DNA from: Pseudomonadota bacterium
GTDB lineage: Bacteria; Pseudomonadota; Gammaproteobacteria; Steroidobacterales; Steroidobacteraceae
DNA length: 31,562 bases
Assembly (NCBI GenBank): GCA_023457495.1
Contig: JAEWLQ010000105.1
Location: 1 to 31,562 of the forward strand
Direction of reading: 5' to 3'
Notes under the pieces: model-generated
Databases searched by the model: none
Seen by the model: the letters and a program-made list of their open reading frames with translations, nothing else
What the model was told of the DNA's origin: nothing
Shown: positions 14,664 to 22,734 of the stretch, one piece after another
Layout of the letters: every line of letters begins with the position of its first letter
Numbering within the stretch: the first letter of the stretch is position 1
Program-made: the position numbers and the translations under genes

Positions 14664-14807
14664 CGCGTCGAGGAAAAGGCCGGCCGGACCAGGCAGTTAG
14701 ACGTCGCGCCGGCGTCGATTACAAATTCGCACAGAATCGGGAGAGACGGCCCTGTTAGATAGGCCGAGCGGTGCGCGGCGGAACGCCACCGAACTCGGAG
14801 GCCCTCC

Positions 14808-15527
14808 ATGCGTTTCCCGACCAATACAGGTTCAAGCCATCGATCGACCGGGCCCTTGCGGAGGGCGGCGCCGCATACGGCTACGTGGCGGAGCTTCGCG
14901 GCCACGCTCGTGTTGGCCTTATCGAGCGCGCATCCCGCCGTCGCGCAGCGGGCATCGCCCACGGGCTTCTTCATTGGCGCGGACGTCGGCAGGTCGACGC
15001 TCGACGACTATGAGTTCGGGAATGTGGGCGCCCTCATGACGCGCGACGGCACGGACGAGTCGTTCCGGCTCATTGGCGGTTACCGCTTCTCGAAGTACTT
15101 CGCTCTGGAGACCGGCTACGCCGACCTCGGGAGGTTCAGCGCCGAGGTCGAAGTCCCTTGTCTCATGATTGCTGGAAGTGACTGCGACTATGACGTCGAT
15201 ACTTCGGTCGACGGCGCTTTCATCAATGCCGTCGGCACCTGGCCGCTGAGCAAAGGTGTGTATCTGAGCGCCATGCTCGGCGCCTTCTACTACCGCTCCG
15301 ACACGCGCACCGTGCTCGATCTGATCAGTGCTCCAGCCCGCACGAGCGATTCCGGAATCGTCGCCCAGTTCGGGTTCGGCGCGGGATTCCACATCAACGA
15401 ACGTTTCACCATCACGCTGGACTGGCTGCGGAACAAGGACGCGAGCATTCACACCTGGCCGAACTCGCAGAGTCGCTACGACGCCGAGTTCTCGACGGTG
15501 ACCGCCGGCCTGCGTTTCTCGTTCTGA
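14808..15527 (+). CDS. OmpA-like outer membrane beta-barrel protein
   Basis: The 239-residue protein starts at an ATG preceded by CGGAGG. An N-terminal tail of about 28 residues precedes a signal peptide (SFAATLVLALSSAHPAVAQ). The mature part has alternating beta strands typical of the 8-stranded OmpA/OmpW-like barrel (GFFIGADVGRSTLDD, RLIGGYRFSKYFALETGYAD, FGFGAGFHINERFTITLDWL). It ends in the C-terminal phenylalanine signature TAGLRFSF recognised by the Bam machinery. Two cysteines (VPCLMIAGSDCDYD) lie in a predicted outer loop. Whether it is a pore or a structural protein cannot be told. It is monocistronic by spacing. Confidence 0.85.
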   Translation: MRFPTNTGSSHRSTGPLRRAAPHTATWRSFAATLVLALSSAHPAVAQRASPTGFFIGADVGRSTLDDYEFGNVGALMTRDGTDESFRLIGGYRFSKYFALETGYADLGRFSAEVEVPCLMIAGSDCDYDVDTSVDGAFINAVGTWPLSKGVYLSAMLGAFYYRSDTRTVLDLISAPARTSDSGIVAQFGFGAGFHINERFTITLDWLRNKDASIHTWPNSQSRYDAEFSTVTAGLRFSF

Positions 15528-15534
15528 ACAGCGA

Positions 15535-18030
15535 CTAACCGCGCGGCTTGGCGCGCCGCGTGGGCTCGGCCTCGAGCGGATTCTCCGGCCAGTAGTGGCG
15601 CGGGTACCGGCCGCGCATGTCCTTGCGGACTTCGACGTAGGCGTTGCTCCAGAAGCTCGCGAGATCGCGCGTCACCTGCAGCGGCCGCTGCGCCGGCGAC
15701 AGTAGTTTGAAGGTGACCGGCACGGCGGCGCCGCCGATGCGCGGCGTCGCGGCGAGGCCGAACACTTCCTGCATGCGCATCGAGGCGCAGGGCGCGTTGT
15801 CGTCGAGGTAGTCGATACGTGCGCGCGAGCCCGTTGGCAGGGTGATATGCGTGGGCGCGAGCTCGTCGAGCTTCTGTTGCCGCGGGTACGGCAGCCGCGA
15901 GCGCAAGGCGTCGAGCAGCGGCACGCGCGCGAGCTGCGAGCGGCGCGTGATTCCCTCGAGGAAGGGCTCGAGCCAGCTGAGATCCTCGGCCAACGCCTCG
16001 CGCGAGTAGTTCGGCCAGTCGGCGAGTTCCTTGCGGCCGAGAGCCCGCACGAACTCACAGCGTGCGACGAAGTCACGGGAATCATCATCCCAGGGTAACG
16101 CGTCGAGCCCGAGCGACCGGACCCCTTCGACCATCGCGGCGGCGCTCGCATCGCGCGGCACTTCGGGCAGCGGCTTCTCCTCGATCAGCAGGTCATCGAG
16201 CCACACCGCGCGGCGCGCGACGATGGTTTCCGTGCGCCCGTCCCAGTGCACCTCCTCCGCGCGGCGCACCCGCTCGCTGAAGTGCTCCAGCAGATCCGCG
16301 CGCGACAGCGGCGCGGCGAGTCGAATCTGGGCCTCGCGTTCACGATCGTCCAGATCGAGCGCGACGATGAACTCCTCGCGGGCGATGGACTCGGGCCCCG
16401 GGAACACGGCGCCGCGGCCGTTCGCGAGCTGGTAACGCGCCTCGTTGCCGGGACGGCGGCGGCCGATTCGATCCGGATACGCGAACGCCAGCAGGACGCC
16501 CGCGCCGACACCCGCCGACGGGATGCTCGCCGGCGCGCCCAACTGCTGCTCGAAGGCGCGCTGGGCGCGCCTGACGCGATCGAGGGCGCCTCTATCTACT
16601 CCCGAGCCACGACGCAGCGTTTCGAGCCGCGTGCGGATATCCGAGTCGCGCACGCCACCGCCGGCGCGCAGCAGGTCGCGATCCGACAGAAGCGCGGCGA
16701 GCTCCGCGCCCAGCGAGGCGACGCCGAGCCGGCGCGATTCAAGTAGCAGATGCGCGAGCCTCGGATGCGCGGGGAATTCCTGCATGGCCTTGCCATGCGG
16801 GGTGATCCTGCCGGCCGTGTCGAGCGCGCCGAGGCGCCGCAGCAGGTCGCGCGAGCTCGCGAGCGTCGCGGCCGGCGGCGGATCGAGCCAACGCAGTGAC
16901 TCCGCTTCCGTGCCCCACGCCGCGAGATCCAGCGCCAGCGGCGCGAGATCGGCGACGCACACCTCCGGCGGCGCGTAAGCCGCGAGACTTCTTTCCGCGC
17001 CCTCTCCCCACAGCCGGTAACACACGCCGGGCGCGGTGCGGCCGGCGCGGCCCGCACGCTGCTCCGCGGAGGCGCGCGAGATGCGGTGCACTTCGAGACG
17101 ATTCATGCCGCTCGACGGATCGAACAGGCTGCGCCGCTCCAGGCCCGCGTCGATCACGATGCGTACGCCGTCGATGGTGAGACTGGTCTCCGCGATGTTG
17201 GTGGCGAGCACGATCTTGCGACGCCCCGCATTCGCCGGCGCGAGCGCCGCGTCCTGCGCGTCGGGGCCGAGTTCGCCATACAGCGGCAGTACGTCGACGC
17301 CCGGCTCGCCGAGCATTCCCTGCACGCGGCGGATTTCGCCCGCGCCTGGGAGGAAGACCAGCATGTCGCCTTCGCACTCCTGCAGTGCGCGCCTGATCGC
17401 GCGCACCACCGCGATCAGCGGCTCTTCGCGCCCGCCCGGCAGCTGCGGCATGCCGGTGCCGAGGTATTTCACCTCGACCGGGAAGACGCGCCCCGCGGCC
17501 GTGACCACCGACGCGTCGCCTAACAACTTCGCGACGGCGGCGCCGTCCAGCGTGGCGGACATCACCAGCAGCCGCAGCTCCGGCGCAAGATTGGCCTGCG
17601 CATCGAGCGCGAACGCGAGACCGGTGTCGGCGTGCAGGCTGCGCTCGTGGAATTCGTCGAACAGCACTGCCGCGATGCCTTCGAGCGCCGGATCGCTCTG
17701 CAACATGCGCGTGAAGACGCCCTCGGTCACGACCTCGATGCGCGTGCGCCGGCTGACGCGCGTTTCCAGCCGCATGCGGTAACCGACGGTTTCACCGGGA
17801 GATTCTCCGAGCGTGCGCGCCATGCGCGTGGCCACCGCGCGCGTCGCGAGCCGCCGCGGCTCGAGCATCACGATCTTGCCGCCCCGCAACCACGATTCCT
17901 CCAGCAGCGCAATCGGCACAACGGTGCTCTTGCCGGCGCCGGGGGGCGCTTCGACCACGGCGTTGGGATTGCGCTGCAGCGCGGTCCGCAGCGCGGGCAG
18001 GACTTCGTCGATGGGGAGGCCGGACTTCAC
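15535..18030 (-). CDS. hrpB: ATP-dependent helicase HrpB
   Basis: The 831-residue DEAH/RHA helicase has Walker A PPGAGKST (residues 29-36), the DEFH box (125-128), SAT (158-160), TNIAETSLTIDGV and QRAGRAGR. These are followed by the HA2 region and the HrpB-specific C-terminal domain ending in RYPRHYWPENPLEAEPTRRAKPRG. HrpB is a conserved proteobacterial RNA/DNA helicase of poorly defined function. The length is normal. The start is GTG at 18030, since homologs begin close to LPIDEVLPALR, but no clear ribosome binding site is seen. It is convergent with the outer-membrane barrel gene (7-nt gap) and divergent from the metallopeptidase gene (44 nt). Confidence 0.95.
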   Translation of the reverse strand: MKSGLPIDEVLPALRTALQRNPNAVVEAPPGAGKSTVVPIALLEESWLRGGKIVMLEPRRLATRAVATRMARTLGESPGETVGYRMRLETRVSRRTRIEVVTEGVFTRMLQSDPALEGIAAVLFDEFHERSLHADTGLAFALDAQANLAPELRLLVMSATLDGAAVAKLLGDASVVTAAGRVFPVEVKYLGTGMPQLPGGREEPLIAVVRAIRRALQECEGDMLVFLPGAGEIRRVQGMLGEPGVDVLPLYGELGPDAQDAALAPANAGRRKIVLATNIAETSLTIDGVRIVIDAGLERRSLFDPSSGMNRLEVHRISRASAEQRAGRAGRTAPGVCYRLWGEGAERSLAAYAPPEVCVADLAPLALDLAAWGTEAESLRWLDPPPAATLASSRDLLRRLGALDTAGRITPHGKAMQEFPAHPRLAHLLLESRRLGVASLGAELAALLSDRDLLRAGGGVRDSDIRTRLETLRRGSGVDRGALDRVRRAQRAFEQQLGAPASIPSAGVGAGVLLAFAYPDRIGRRRPGNEARYQLANGRGAVFPGPESIAREEFIVALDLDDREREAQIRLAAPLSRADLLEHFSERVRRAEEVHWDGRTETIVARRAVWLDDLLIEEKPLPEVPRDASAAAMVEGVRSLGLDALPWDDDSRDFVARCEFVRALGRKELADWPNYSREALAEDLSWLEPFLEGITRRSQLARVPLLDALRSRLPYPRQQKLDELAPTHITLPTGSRARIDYLDDNAPCASMRMQEVFGLAATPRIGGAAVPVTFKLLSPAQRPLQVTRDLASFWSNAYVEVRKDMRGRYPRHYWPENPLEAEPTRRAKPRG

Positions 18031-18074
18031 GAGGCGCGGATCATACCGCGAGTGCCTCTGCTAACATCCCTGCC

Positions 18075-18917
18075 ATGCGTTGGCGTGAGAGTCGACAAAG
18101 CCGCAACGTCCAGGATTATCGCGGACGCACCACCGGCCGGCCGGGCATGAAGTTCGGCATCGGCGGCGGCATCATCGCGTTGCTCGCGGCGTATTTCCTC
18201 GGCGTGGATCCGCGCGTCATCATGGGCCTGATGGGCGAAGGCGGCGGCGCGCAGACCGAAGAACAGATCGAGGCCGGCACGCCCGGTGACGAGGTCGGAC
18301 AGTTCGTGGCCGCCGTGCTCGGCGACACCGAGGACACCTGGAACGCGATCTTCGCGCAGGCCGGGCAGCAGTACCCGGCCCCCTATCTAGCCATCTTCGA
18401 GCAGGGCATCAACACGGCGTGCGGATCGGCGACGTCCGCGGTCGGGCCTTTCTACTGTCCGGCCGATCAGAAGGTCTACATCGACCTGCAGTTCTTCCGC
18501 CAACTCGAAACCGAGTTCGCCGCGCAAGGCGATTTCGCGAAGGCGTACGTGCTCGCCCACGAAGTCGGGCATCACGTGCAGACCGTGCTCGGCATTTCCG
18601 ACAAGGTGCGCAACGCGCAATCGCGCGCGTCGGAAGCGGAGGCCAACGCGTTGCAGGTGCGCATGGAGCTGCAGGCGGACTGCTTCGCGGGCATCTGGGC
18701 GCATCACGCCGATCGCGCGCGCGGCATCGTCGAAGCCGGCGATATCGATGCGGCGCTCGGCGCCGCGTCGGCCGTGGGCGACGACACGATCCAGAAGCGC
18801 GTGCAGGGACACGTGAACCAGGAATCCTTCACGCACGGCTCCGGCGCGCAGCGCCAGGAATGGTTCCGCCGCGGCTTCGAGTCGGGCAACGTGCAGGCCT
18901 GCGACACTTTCCAATGA
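18075..18917 (+). CDS. Neutral zinc metallopeptidase, YpfJ family
   Basis: The 280-residue protein has one transmembrane helix (about residues 27-50) and the zinc-binding HEVGHH motif at 162-167. The third ligand is probably in SEAEANALQVRMELQADCFAG. Family landmarks include MRWRESRQSRNVQDYRG, FYCPADQKVYIDLQFF and QGHVNQESFTHGSGAQRQEWF. The C-terminal VQACDTF is typical of this family. It is a predicted inner-membrane peptidase facing the periplasm; no substrate is known. Its stop overlaps the next start (ATGA), so it is co-translated with the GFA gene. Confidence 0.93.
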   Translation: MRWRESRQSRNVQDYRGRTTGRPGMKFGIGGGIIALLAAYFLGVDPRVIMGLMGEGGGAQTEEQIEAGTPGDEVGQFVAAVLGDTEDTWNAIFAQAGQQYPAPYLAIFEQGINTACGSATSAVGPFYCPADQKVYIDLQFFRQLETEFAAQGDFAKAYVLAHEVGHHVQTVLGISDKVRNAQSRASEAEANALQVRMELQADCFAGIWAHHADRARGIVEAGDIDAALGAASAVGDDTIQKRVQGHVNQESFTHGSGAQRQEWFRRGFESGNVQACDTFQ

Positions 18918-19387
18918 GCGCGGATCCGGGCATGCGCAAGCCGGTCGCGACCGGCGGCTGCCAGTGCGGCGCGGTGCGTTACGCGTTCTATGCGCCGCTC
19001 GAGAATACGCACGTGTGCCATTGCCGCATGTGCCAGCGCGCCACCGGTGGACTGTTCGCCGCGCTCGCCGGCGGGTCTCCCGACAACTTCGAGTGGACGC
19101 AGGGCGTGCCTAGCTACTTCGCGAGCTCGAATCTCGCGCAGCGAGGTTACTGCGCGGCCTGCGGCACGCCGCTCTCGTTCAAGTACAACATCGCGAGCGC
19201 GCGCATCTACACGACCATCGGCTCGCTCGATCGTCCCGAGGACGCGCCCATCGTCAAGCAGTTCGGGATCGAGAGCCGGCTGCCTTGGGTGAAGTTCTGC
19301 GAGGACGTGCCGGGCGAACGCACCGGGGAATCCGCGGCGGAGCAGGAGTTCCTGGCGAAGATGCAGGACAACCAGCGCCAGGGCTGA
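18914..19387 (+). CDS. GFA/CENP-V family zinc-binding protein
   Basis: The 157-residue protein carries the cysteine pattern of the glutathione-dependent formaldehyde-activating (GFA) fold: GGCQCGAVRYAF, HVCHCRMCQRATGG and GYCAACGTPLSFKYN, which together bind two zinc ions. The name comes from Gfa enzymes that join formaldehyde and glutathione, but most family members have no shown activity. It overlaps the metallopeptidase gene by 4 nt. The C-terminal tail (ESAAEQEFLAKMQDNQRQG) is probably disordered. Confidence 0.9.
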   Translation: MSADPGMRKPVATGGCQCGAVRYAFYAPLENTHVCHCRMCQRATGGLFAALAGGSPDNFEWTQGVPSYFASSNLAQRGYCAACGTPLSFKYNIASARIYTTIGSLDRPEDAPIVKQFGIESRLPWVKFCEDVPGERTGESAAEQEFLAKMQDNQRQG

Positions 19388-19445
19388 AGGACTGGCGACA
19401 CGCCCGGCACTCCGCCTCGGCTCTATCCACCCGCGCCCCGCCTAT

Positions 19446-19505
19446 CTGTAAAGCATGCTTGACAGGCTGTTTTGGCCCGTCTAACCTGTCAAGCATCCTT
19501 TACAG
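19446..19505 (+). promoter_or_regulatory. Promoter between two palindromic operators
   Basis: Two 21-bp arms (19446-19466 and 19485-19505) are inverted copies of each other with one mismatch, 18 nt apart. Each arm is itself an imperfect palindrome around AAGCATGCTT or AAGCATCCTT, of the form TGTMAAGCATSCTTKACA. TTGACA (19459-19464), a 17-nt spacer and TAACCT (19482-19487) form a strong promoter whose -35 lies in the first site and -10 in the second. Binding of the operon's own HTH protein would block it. Confidence 0.65.
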
Positions 19506-19521
19506 GCGGCGGAGAGCGAAC

Positions 19522-19911
19522 ATGCGCGAAGGCGAAGCACTGCGGCGGTATCACTGGGAGCTTGCCGGCACCCTGCTCTTGTATACGGGCGTACTGTTCG
19601 GCTCTATCACGATCGCGAAGACCATGGAGCCGAGCCTCGCGCGGACGGCGCTGCTGCTGTCGCCCGCGATTCCGATCGCGCTCGCCATCTGGGTCATCGT
19701 GCGGCAGTTCCGCCGCATGGATGAATTCATCCGGCTGCGTTCGCTCGAGAACATCGGGATTGCCTTCGCGGTGACGGCGGGCTGGACGCTCACGTACGGA
19801 TTCCTCGAGAACGCCGGATTCCCGAAGCTGACGATGTTCTGGGTGTGGCCCGTGATGGGCGCAGTCTGGGCGACCCTGTCCATCGTGCGCGGCGGAAGCT
19901 GGAGTCGATGA
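19522..19911 (+). CDS. Small four-helix inner membrane protein of an HTH operon
   Basis: The 129-residue protein begins at ATG 19522 after GGAGA. It has about four hydrophobic segments (GTLLLYTGVLFGSITIA, ALLLSPAIPIALAIWVIV, ENIGIAFAVTAGWTLTYGFL, FWVWPVMGAVWATLSIV) with a charged loop RQFRRMDEFIRLRSLE. The family is not named to my knowledge. Proteins of this size and topology commonly lie directly upstream of YozG-like HTH genes, so the two may form a membrane sensor/repressor pair. Its stop overlaps the start of the HTH gene (ATGA). Confidence 0.8.
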   Translation: MREGEALRRYHWELAGTLLLYTGVLFGSITIAKTMEPSLARTALLLSPAIPIALAIWVIVRQFRRMDEFIRLRSLENIGIAFAVTAGWTLTYGFLENAGFPKLTMFWVWPVMGAVWATLSIVRGGSWSR

Positions 19912-20099
19912 AGAACCTGGTCCGCCAATTGCGCATGGAGCGCGGCTGGAGCCAGGGCGAGCTGGCCGATCAGCTCGAAGTTTCGCGTCAAACGATCAAT
20001 GCCATCGAAACCGAGAAGTACGACCCGAGCCTGCCGCTCGCCTTCGCGCTCGCGAAGCTGTTCGGGAAACCGATCGAAAAGATCTTTCTAACGGAGTAA
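19908..20099 (+). CDS. YozG-like helix-turn-helix transcriptional regulator
   Basis: The 63-residue protein consists only of an XRE-type helix-turn-helix: LRMERGWSQGELADQLEVSR followed by QTINAIETEKYDPSLPLAFA and the ending GKPIEKIFLTE. This is the small single-domain YozG type. It overlaps the membrane protein gene by 4 nt and precedes the hydrolase by 5 nt. It is the best candidate to bind the paired palindromes at 19446-19505 and repress its own operon. Confidence 0.92.
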   Translation: MKNLVRQLRMERGWSQGELADQLEVSRQTINAIETEKYDPSLPLAFALAKLFGKPIEKIFLTE

Positions 20100-20104
20100 C
20101 AACC

Positions 20105-21004
20105 ATGTTTCGCAAGACTTTCGCGGGCTTCGCGCTCGCGCTCTCCCTGCTCGCGCCCGCGTTTGGCGGCGCCTCGAAGTTCGATGCCGGCGCGCTGGCA
20201 GTCGAACAGGTTTCCGACAAGGGGCCGGCGGTCATCCTGATTCCGGGGCTCGCGAGTGGGTCGTGGGTGTGGAGGGACACCGCGGAGCGGCTGAGCGGAA
20301 CGCATTCCGTCTATCTACTGACGCTGCCTGGGTTCGATGGGCGGCCGCGCGACGCGGAGGCGAACCTCGAGACGGTGCAGCGGGACCTGCTCGTGTTGAT
20401 CGAATCGCGCGGCATCGCGAAACCGGTGCTGATCGGGCACAGCCTGGGCGGCACGTTGTCGCTGGCATTCGCTGCGGATCATTCGGACAAGATCGCCGGG
20501 GTGGTGGCGGTGGATGGGTTGCCGGTGTTCCCGGGGACGGAGCGCATGACGGGCGATCGTGCTCCGCTCGCCGCGAATCTGCGCGCGCAGATGTCGGGGA
20601 CGCGCGAGCAGTTCGTGGCGGGCCAGCAGGCGTACATGCGGCAGATCGGCAGCATCTCCGAAACCACGGCGGACAAACTCGCGGAGCTCACGAGCCGCAG
20701 TGATGCGCAGGCGACGGTGGATTTCGCCGCGCAAGTGATGGCGCTCGACCTGCGCCCCAGGCTCGGCGACATCAAGGTGCCGGTGGTGGAGGTGTCGCCG
20801 TTCCATGCGCCGGACCTGGCGGCCATGGGCATCGACGAGGCCGGCAAGGCGAACTACTACCGGATGCTGCTGAGCGGCGTGGAGAAGCTCGACGTCGTGT
20901 CGATCTCGCCCGCGCGACACTTCGTCATGTTTGATCAGCCGGAGAAGTTCGCCGCGGCGCTCGATGGTGCGCTCGCGAGCATGTTCGCGACCGCGAATCG
21001 ATGA
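20105..21004 (+). CDS. Secreted alpha/beta hydrolase
   Basis: The 299-residue protein has a signal peptide (MFRKTFAGFALALSLLAPAFGGA) and an alpha/beta-hydrolase fold. The oxyanion-region motif is LIPGLASGSWVWRD, the nucleophile elbow GHSLGG has Ser113, and the likely catalytic His is in SISPARHFVMFDQPEKF. GGAGTAAC lies at good ribosome-binding distance and the gap to the HTH gene is 5 nt, making it the last gene of the three-gene operon. It acts in the periplasm, probably on an ester; the substrate is unknown. Joint control with a membrane protein and a repressor suggests an inducible response. Confidence 0.88.
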   Translation: MFRKTFAGFALALSLLAPAFGGASKFDAGALAVEQVSDKGPAVILIPGLASGSWVWRDTAERLSGTHSVYLLTLPGFDGRPRDAEANLETVQRDLLVLIESRGIAKPVLIGHSLGGTLSLAFAADHSDKIAGVVAVDGLPVFPGTERMTGDRAPLAANLRAQMSGTREQFVAGQQAYMRQIGSISETTADKLAELTSRSDAQATVDFAAQVMALDLRPRLGDIKVPVVEVSPFHAPDLAAMGIDEAGKANYYRMLLSGVEKLDVVSISPARHFVMFDQPEKFAAALDGALASMFATANR

Positions 21005-21029
21005 ATGTCGTTGGAGCTGGAGGGCGTAG

Positions 21030-21413
21030 CTAGTTCGAGAGCTGCACGAGGTCCCAGAGATTACCGTACAGGTCCTTGAATACGGCGGCGGTGCCGAAGG
21101 GCGCCGCCGCCGGATCTCGCGCGAATTCGACGCCCTGCGCCTTGTAGGCGTGGTAGTCGCGCCAGACGTCGTCGGTGTAAAGGAACAGGAACACGCGGCC
21201 ACCGGTCTGGTTGCCGATGCGCGAGGTCTGCGTGTCACCGACACCGCGCGCTAGCAGTAGTTTGGCGCCGGCGCCGGCCGCGCCGGGCGGCTCGATGACC
21301 ACCCAGCGCTTGTTCTGCGCGGGCACGAAGCTGTCCTCGACGAGGGTGAAGCCGAGTTTGCCGACGTAGAAGGCGAGCGCCTCGTCGTAGTCGCGCACGA
21401 CGAGGGAGACCAT
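21030..21413 (-). CDS. VOC (glyoxalase/bleomycin resistance) superfamily protein
   Basis: The 127-residue protein has the paired beta-alpha-beta-beta-beta units of the VOC fold (VSLVVRDYDEALAFYVGKLGFTLVED; FGTAAVFKDLYGNLWDLVQ). The final DLYGNLWDL is the typical second-half metal-ligand region. The ATG at 21413 has no ribosome binding site and begins right at the first strand. An in-frame CTG at 21431 lies six bases after AAGGGG and would add LKQQLG, so initiation there is possible. The upstream sequence is also part of a repeated GGGGACA element, which weakens that argument. The substrate is unknown. Confidence 0.85.
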   Translation of the reverse strand: MVSLVVRDYDEALAFYVGKLGFTLVEDSFVPAQNKRWVVIEPPGAAGAGAKLLLARGVGDTQTSRIGNQTGGRVFLFLYTDDVWRDYHAYKAQGVEFARDPAAAPFGTAAVFKDLYGNLWDLVQLSN

Positions 21414-21469
21414 ACCGAGTTGCTGTTTCAGGTCTGTCCCCTTTTGCTAGGAAACGAGGAATGTCCCCA

Positions 21470-22612
21470 TTACTTCACGGGGCTGAGGCCGCCCCAGGGC
21501 TTGATGCGGTTGAGCTCGGGCACGATCGCGCGGCGCATCTTGAGGAAGCTGAGCTCGCCGTATTCGCGGTAGATGACCTCGCCCTTCTCGTTCACGATGA
21601 TCGTGTAGGGCAGCTCGCCGCGCCAGGCGCTCTTGGGCTCGAACGCGTCATACAACTCGTCCTTGTCGTTGCTCGCGAGGATGTAGTTCTTCGTCGACGC
21701 GTGTTTCTTCGTGAGGAATTCCTTCACGGAGGCTTCCTGGTCGGGATATTCGGCGGCGATGGTGACCATCTCGAAGGGGCGGCCACGGAAGCGCAGGTTG
21801 TGCTCGACCAGCTCGTCGAACTCCGTGATGCACGGGCCGCACCAGGTCGCCCAGACGTTGATGAGGCGCAACTTCCCGGAGTCCTTGTTTTCGCGGACGG
21901 CCTTGAGCGTCGCGGCGTCGGCCTTCTCGAGCGTCACGGGTTCCGCGGCCCAGCGTGCCTTGTATTTGGCGTACTCGGAGACCTTGTCGGCCCATTTGAC
22001 CGAGCAGCCGAACACGCGGGTGGAGGTGACCGGCGGTTCCTTGCCCGCGAGCAGCGCGTCGATGGCATTGCGCGTGTCGTGTTTGGTGGCGAGCGACTCG
22101 CGCTCGGACTCATCGATGCGGCCCTCGAAGCGCAGCTTGCGCGCCTTGTCGAAGATGAACACGTGCGGCGTCGCGACCGGGCCGTAGGCGTGCGACATCT
22201 CCTGCTTCGGACCATCGTCCAGCCAGATGAAGTTGAATTTCTGGTCGCGCGCGCGTTCCTGCATTTCGGCGAAGGAGTCGGACAGGTCGCTCCAGGCGAG
22301 CTCGTCGAGACGAACCGCGGCCGCGTGATTCGGATTCACCGCGATCACGGTGACGTTCTTCGGCGTGTAGTCGGCCACCAGCTTCTTGATGCGTTCCTGG
22401 TAAGCCTGCGCCGTCGGGCAGTGCGGGCTCGTGAAGACGATGACGAGGATGTCCGCCTTCGCGAAGCTCCTGTCGGTGTAAGTCTTGCCGTCGATGCCCG
22501 GCAACGAGAACGCCGGCATCGCCGACCCGATGGGCAACGTCGGCGGCTGATCCGCCGCGCCGACCGCCCCGGCCATCGCCATCAGCAAAGCAGCAACCAC
22601 TCCCCGTCTCAT
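21470..22612 (-). CDS. Secreted two-domain redoxin/thioredoxin-like protein
   Basis: The 380-residue protein has a signal peptide (MRRGVVAALLMAMAGAVGAA) and two thioredoxin-fold domains. The first (about 25-170) resembles AhpC/TSA peroxiredoxins, with FTSPHCPTAQAY (Cys65) and the following GCSVKW motif (about 202-207). The second (about 225-370) is a TlpA/ResA-like domain with WATWCGPC (Cys258, Cys261). The fusion suggests an internally coupled periplasmic thiol peroxidase and reductase. It is on the same strand as the LysR gene but separated from it by the 105-bp inverted-repeat element, so it is probably transcribed independently. Confidence 0.87.
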   Translation of the reverse strand: MRRGVVAALLMAMAGAVGAADQPPTLPIGSAMPAFSLPGIDGKTYTDRSFAKADILVIVFTSPHCPTAQAYQERIKKLVADYTPKNVTVIAVNPNHAAAVRLDELAWSDLSDSFAEMQERARDQKFNFIWLDDGPKQEMSHAYGPVATPHVFIFDKARKLRFEGRIDESERESLATKHDTRNAIDALLAGKEPPVTSTRVFGCSVKWADKVSEYAKYKARWAAEPVTLEKADAATLKAVRENKDSGKLRLINVWATWCGPCITEFDELVEHNLRFRGRPFEMVTIAAEYPDQEASVKEFLTKKHASTKNYILASNDKDELYDAFEPKSAWRGELPYTIIVNEKGEVIYREYGELSFLKMRRAIVPELNRIKPWGGLSPVK

Positions 22613-22629
22613 GCGTCCCCCTGTCGTGC

Positions 22630-22734
22630 CGTTGTTGGTGCCGGGTGAGAAAAAGCTGAGTTAGCTTTCGGTGACATCGCACCCGGCAGTCGAATCATGC
22701 TAACTCAGCTTTTTCTCACCCGGCACCGACAACG
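22630..22734. repeat. 105-bp inverted-repeat element with 36-bp arms (MITE/REP-like or terminator)
   Basis: Arms 22630-22665 and 22699-22734 are inverted copies differing at one position (T/C near the outer end), with a 33-nt loop. The inner 29 bp are perfect. Each arm holds CCGGGTGAGAAAAAGCTGAG or its complement. The right arm includes the stop codon and last codons of the LysR gene, so the element has become part of that gene's end. It could stop transcription in both directions. Confidence 0.8.
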
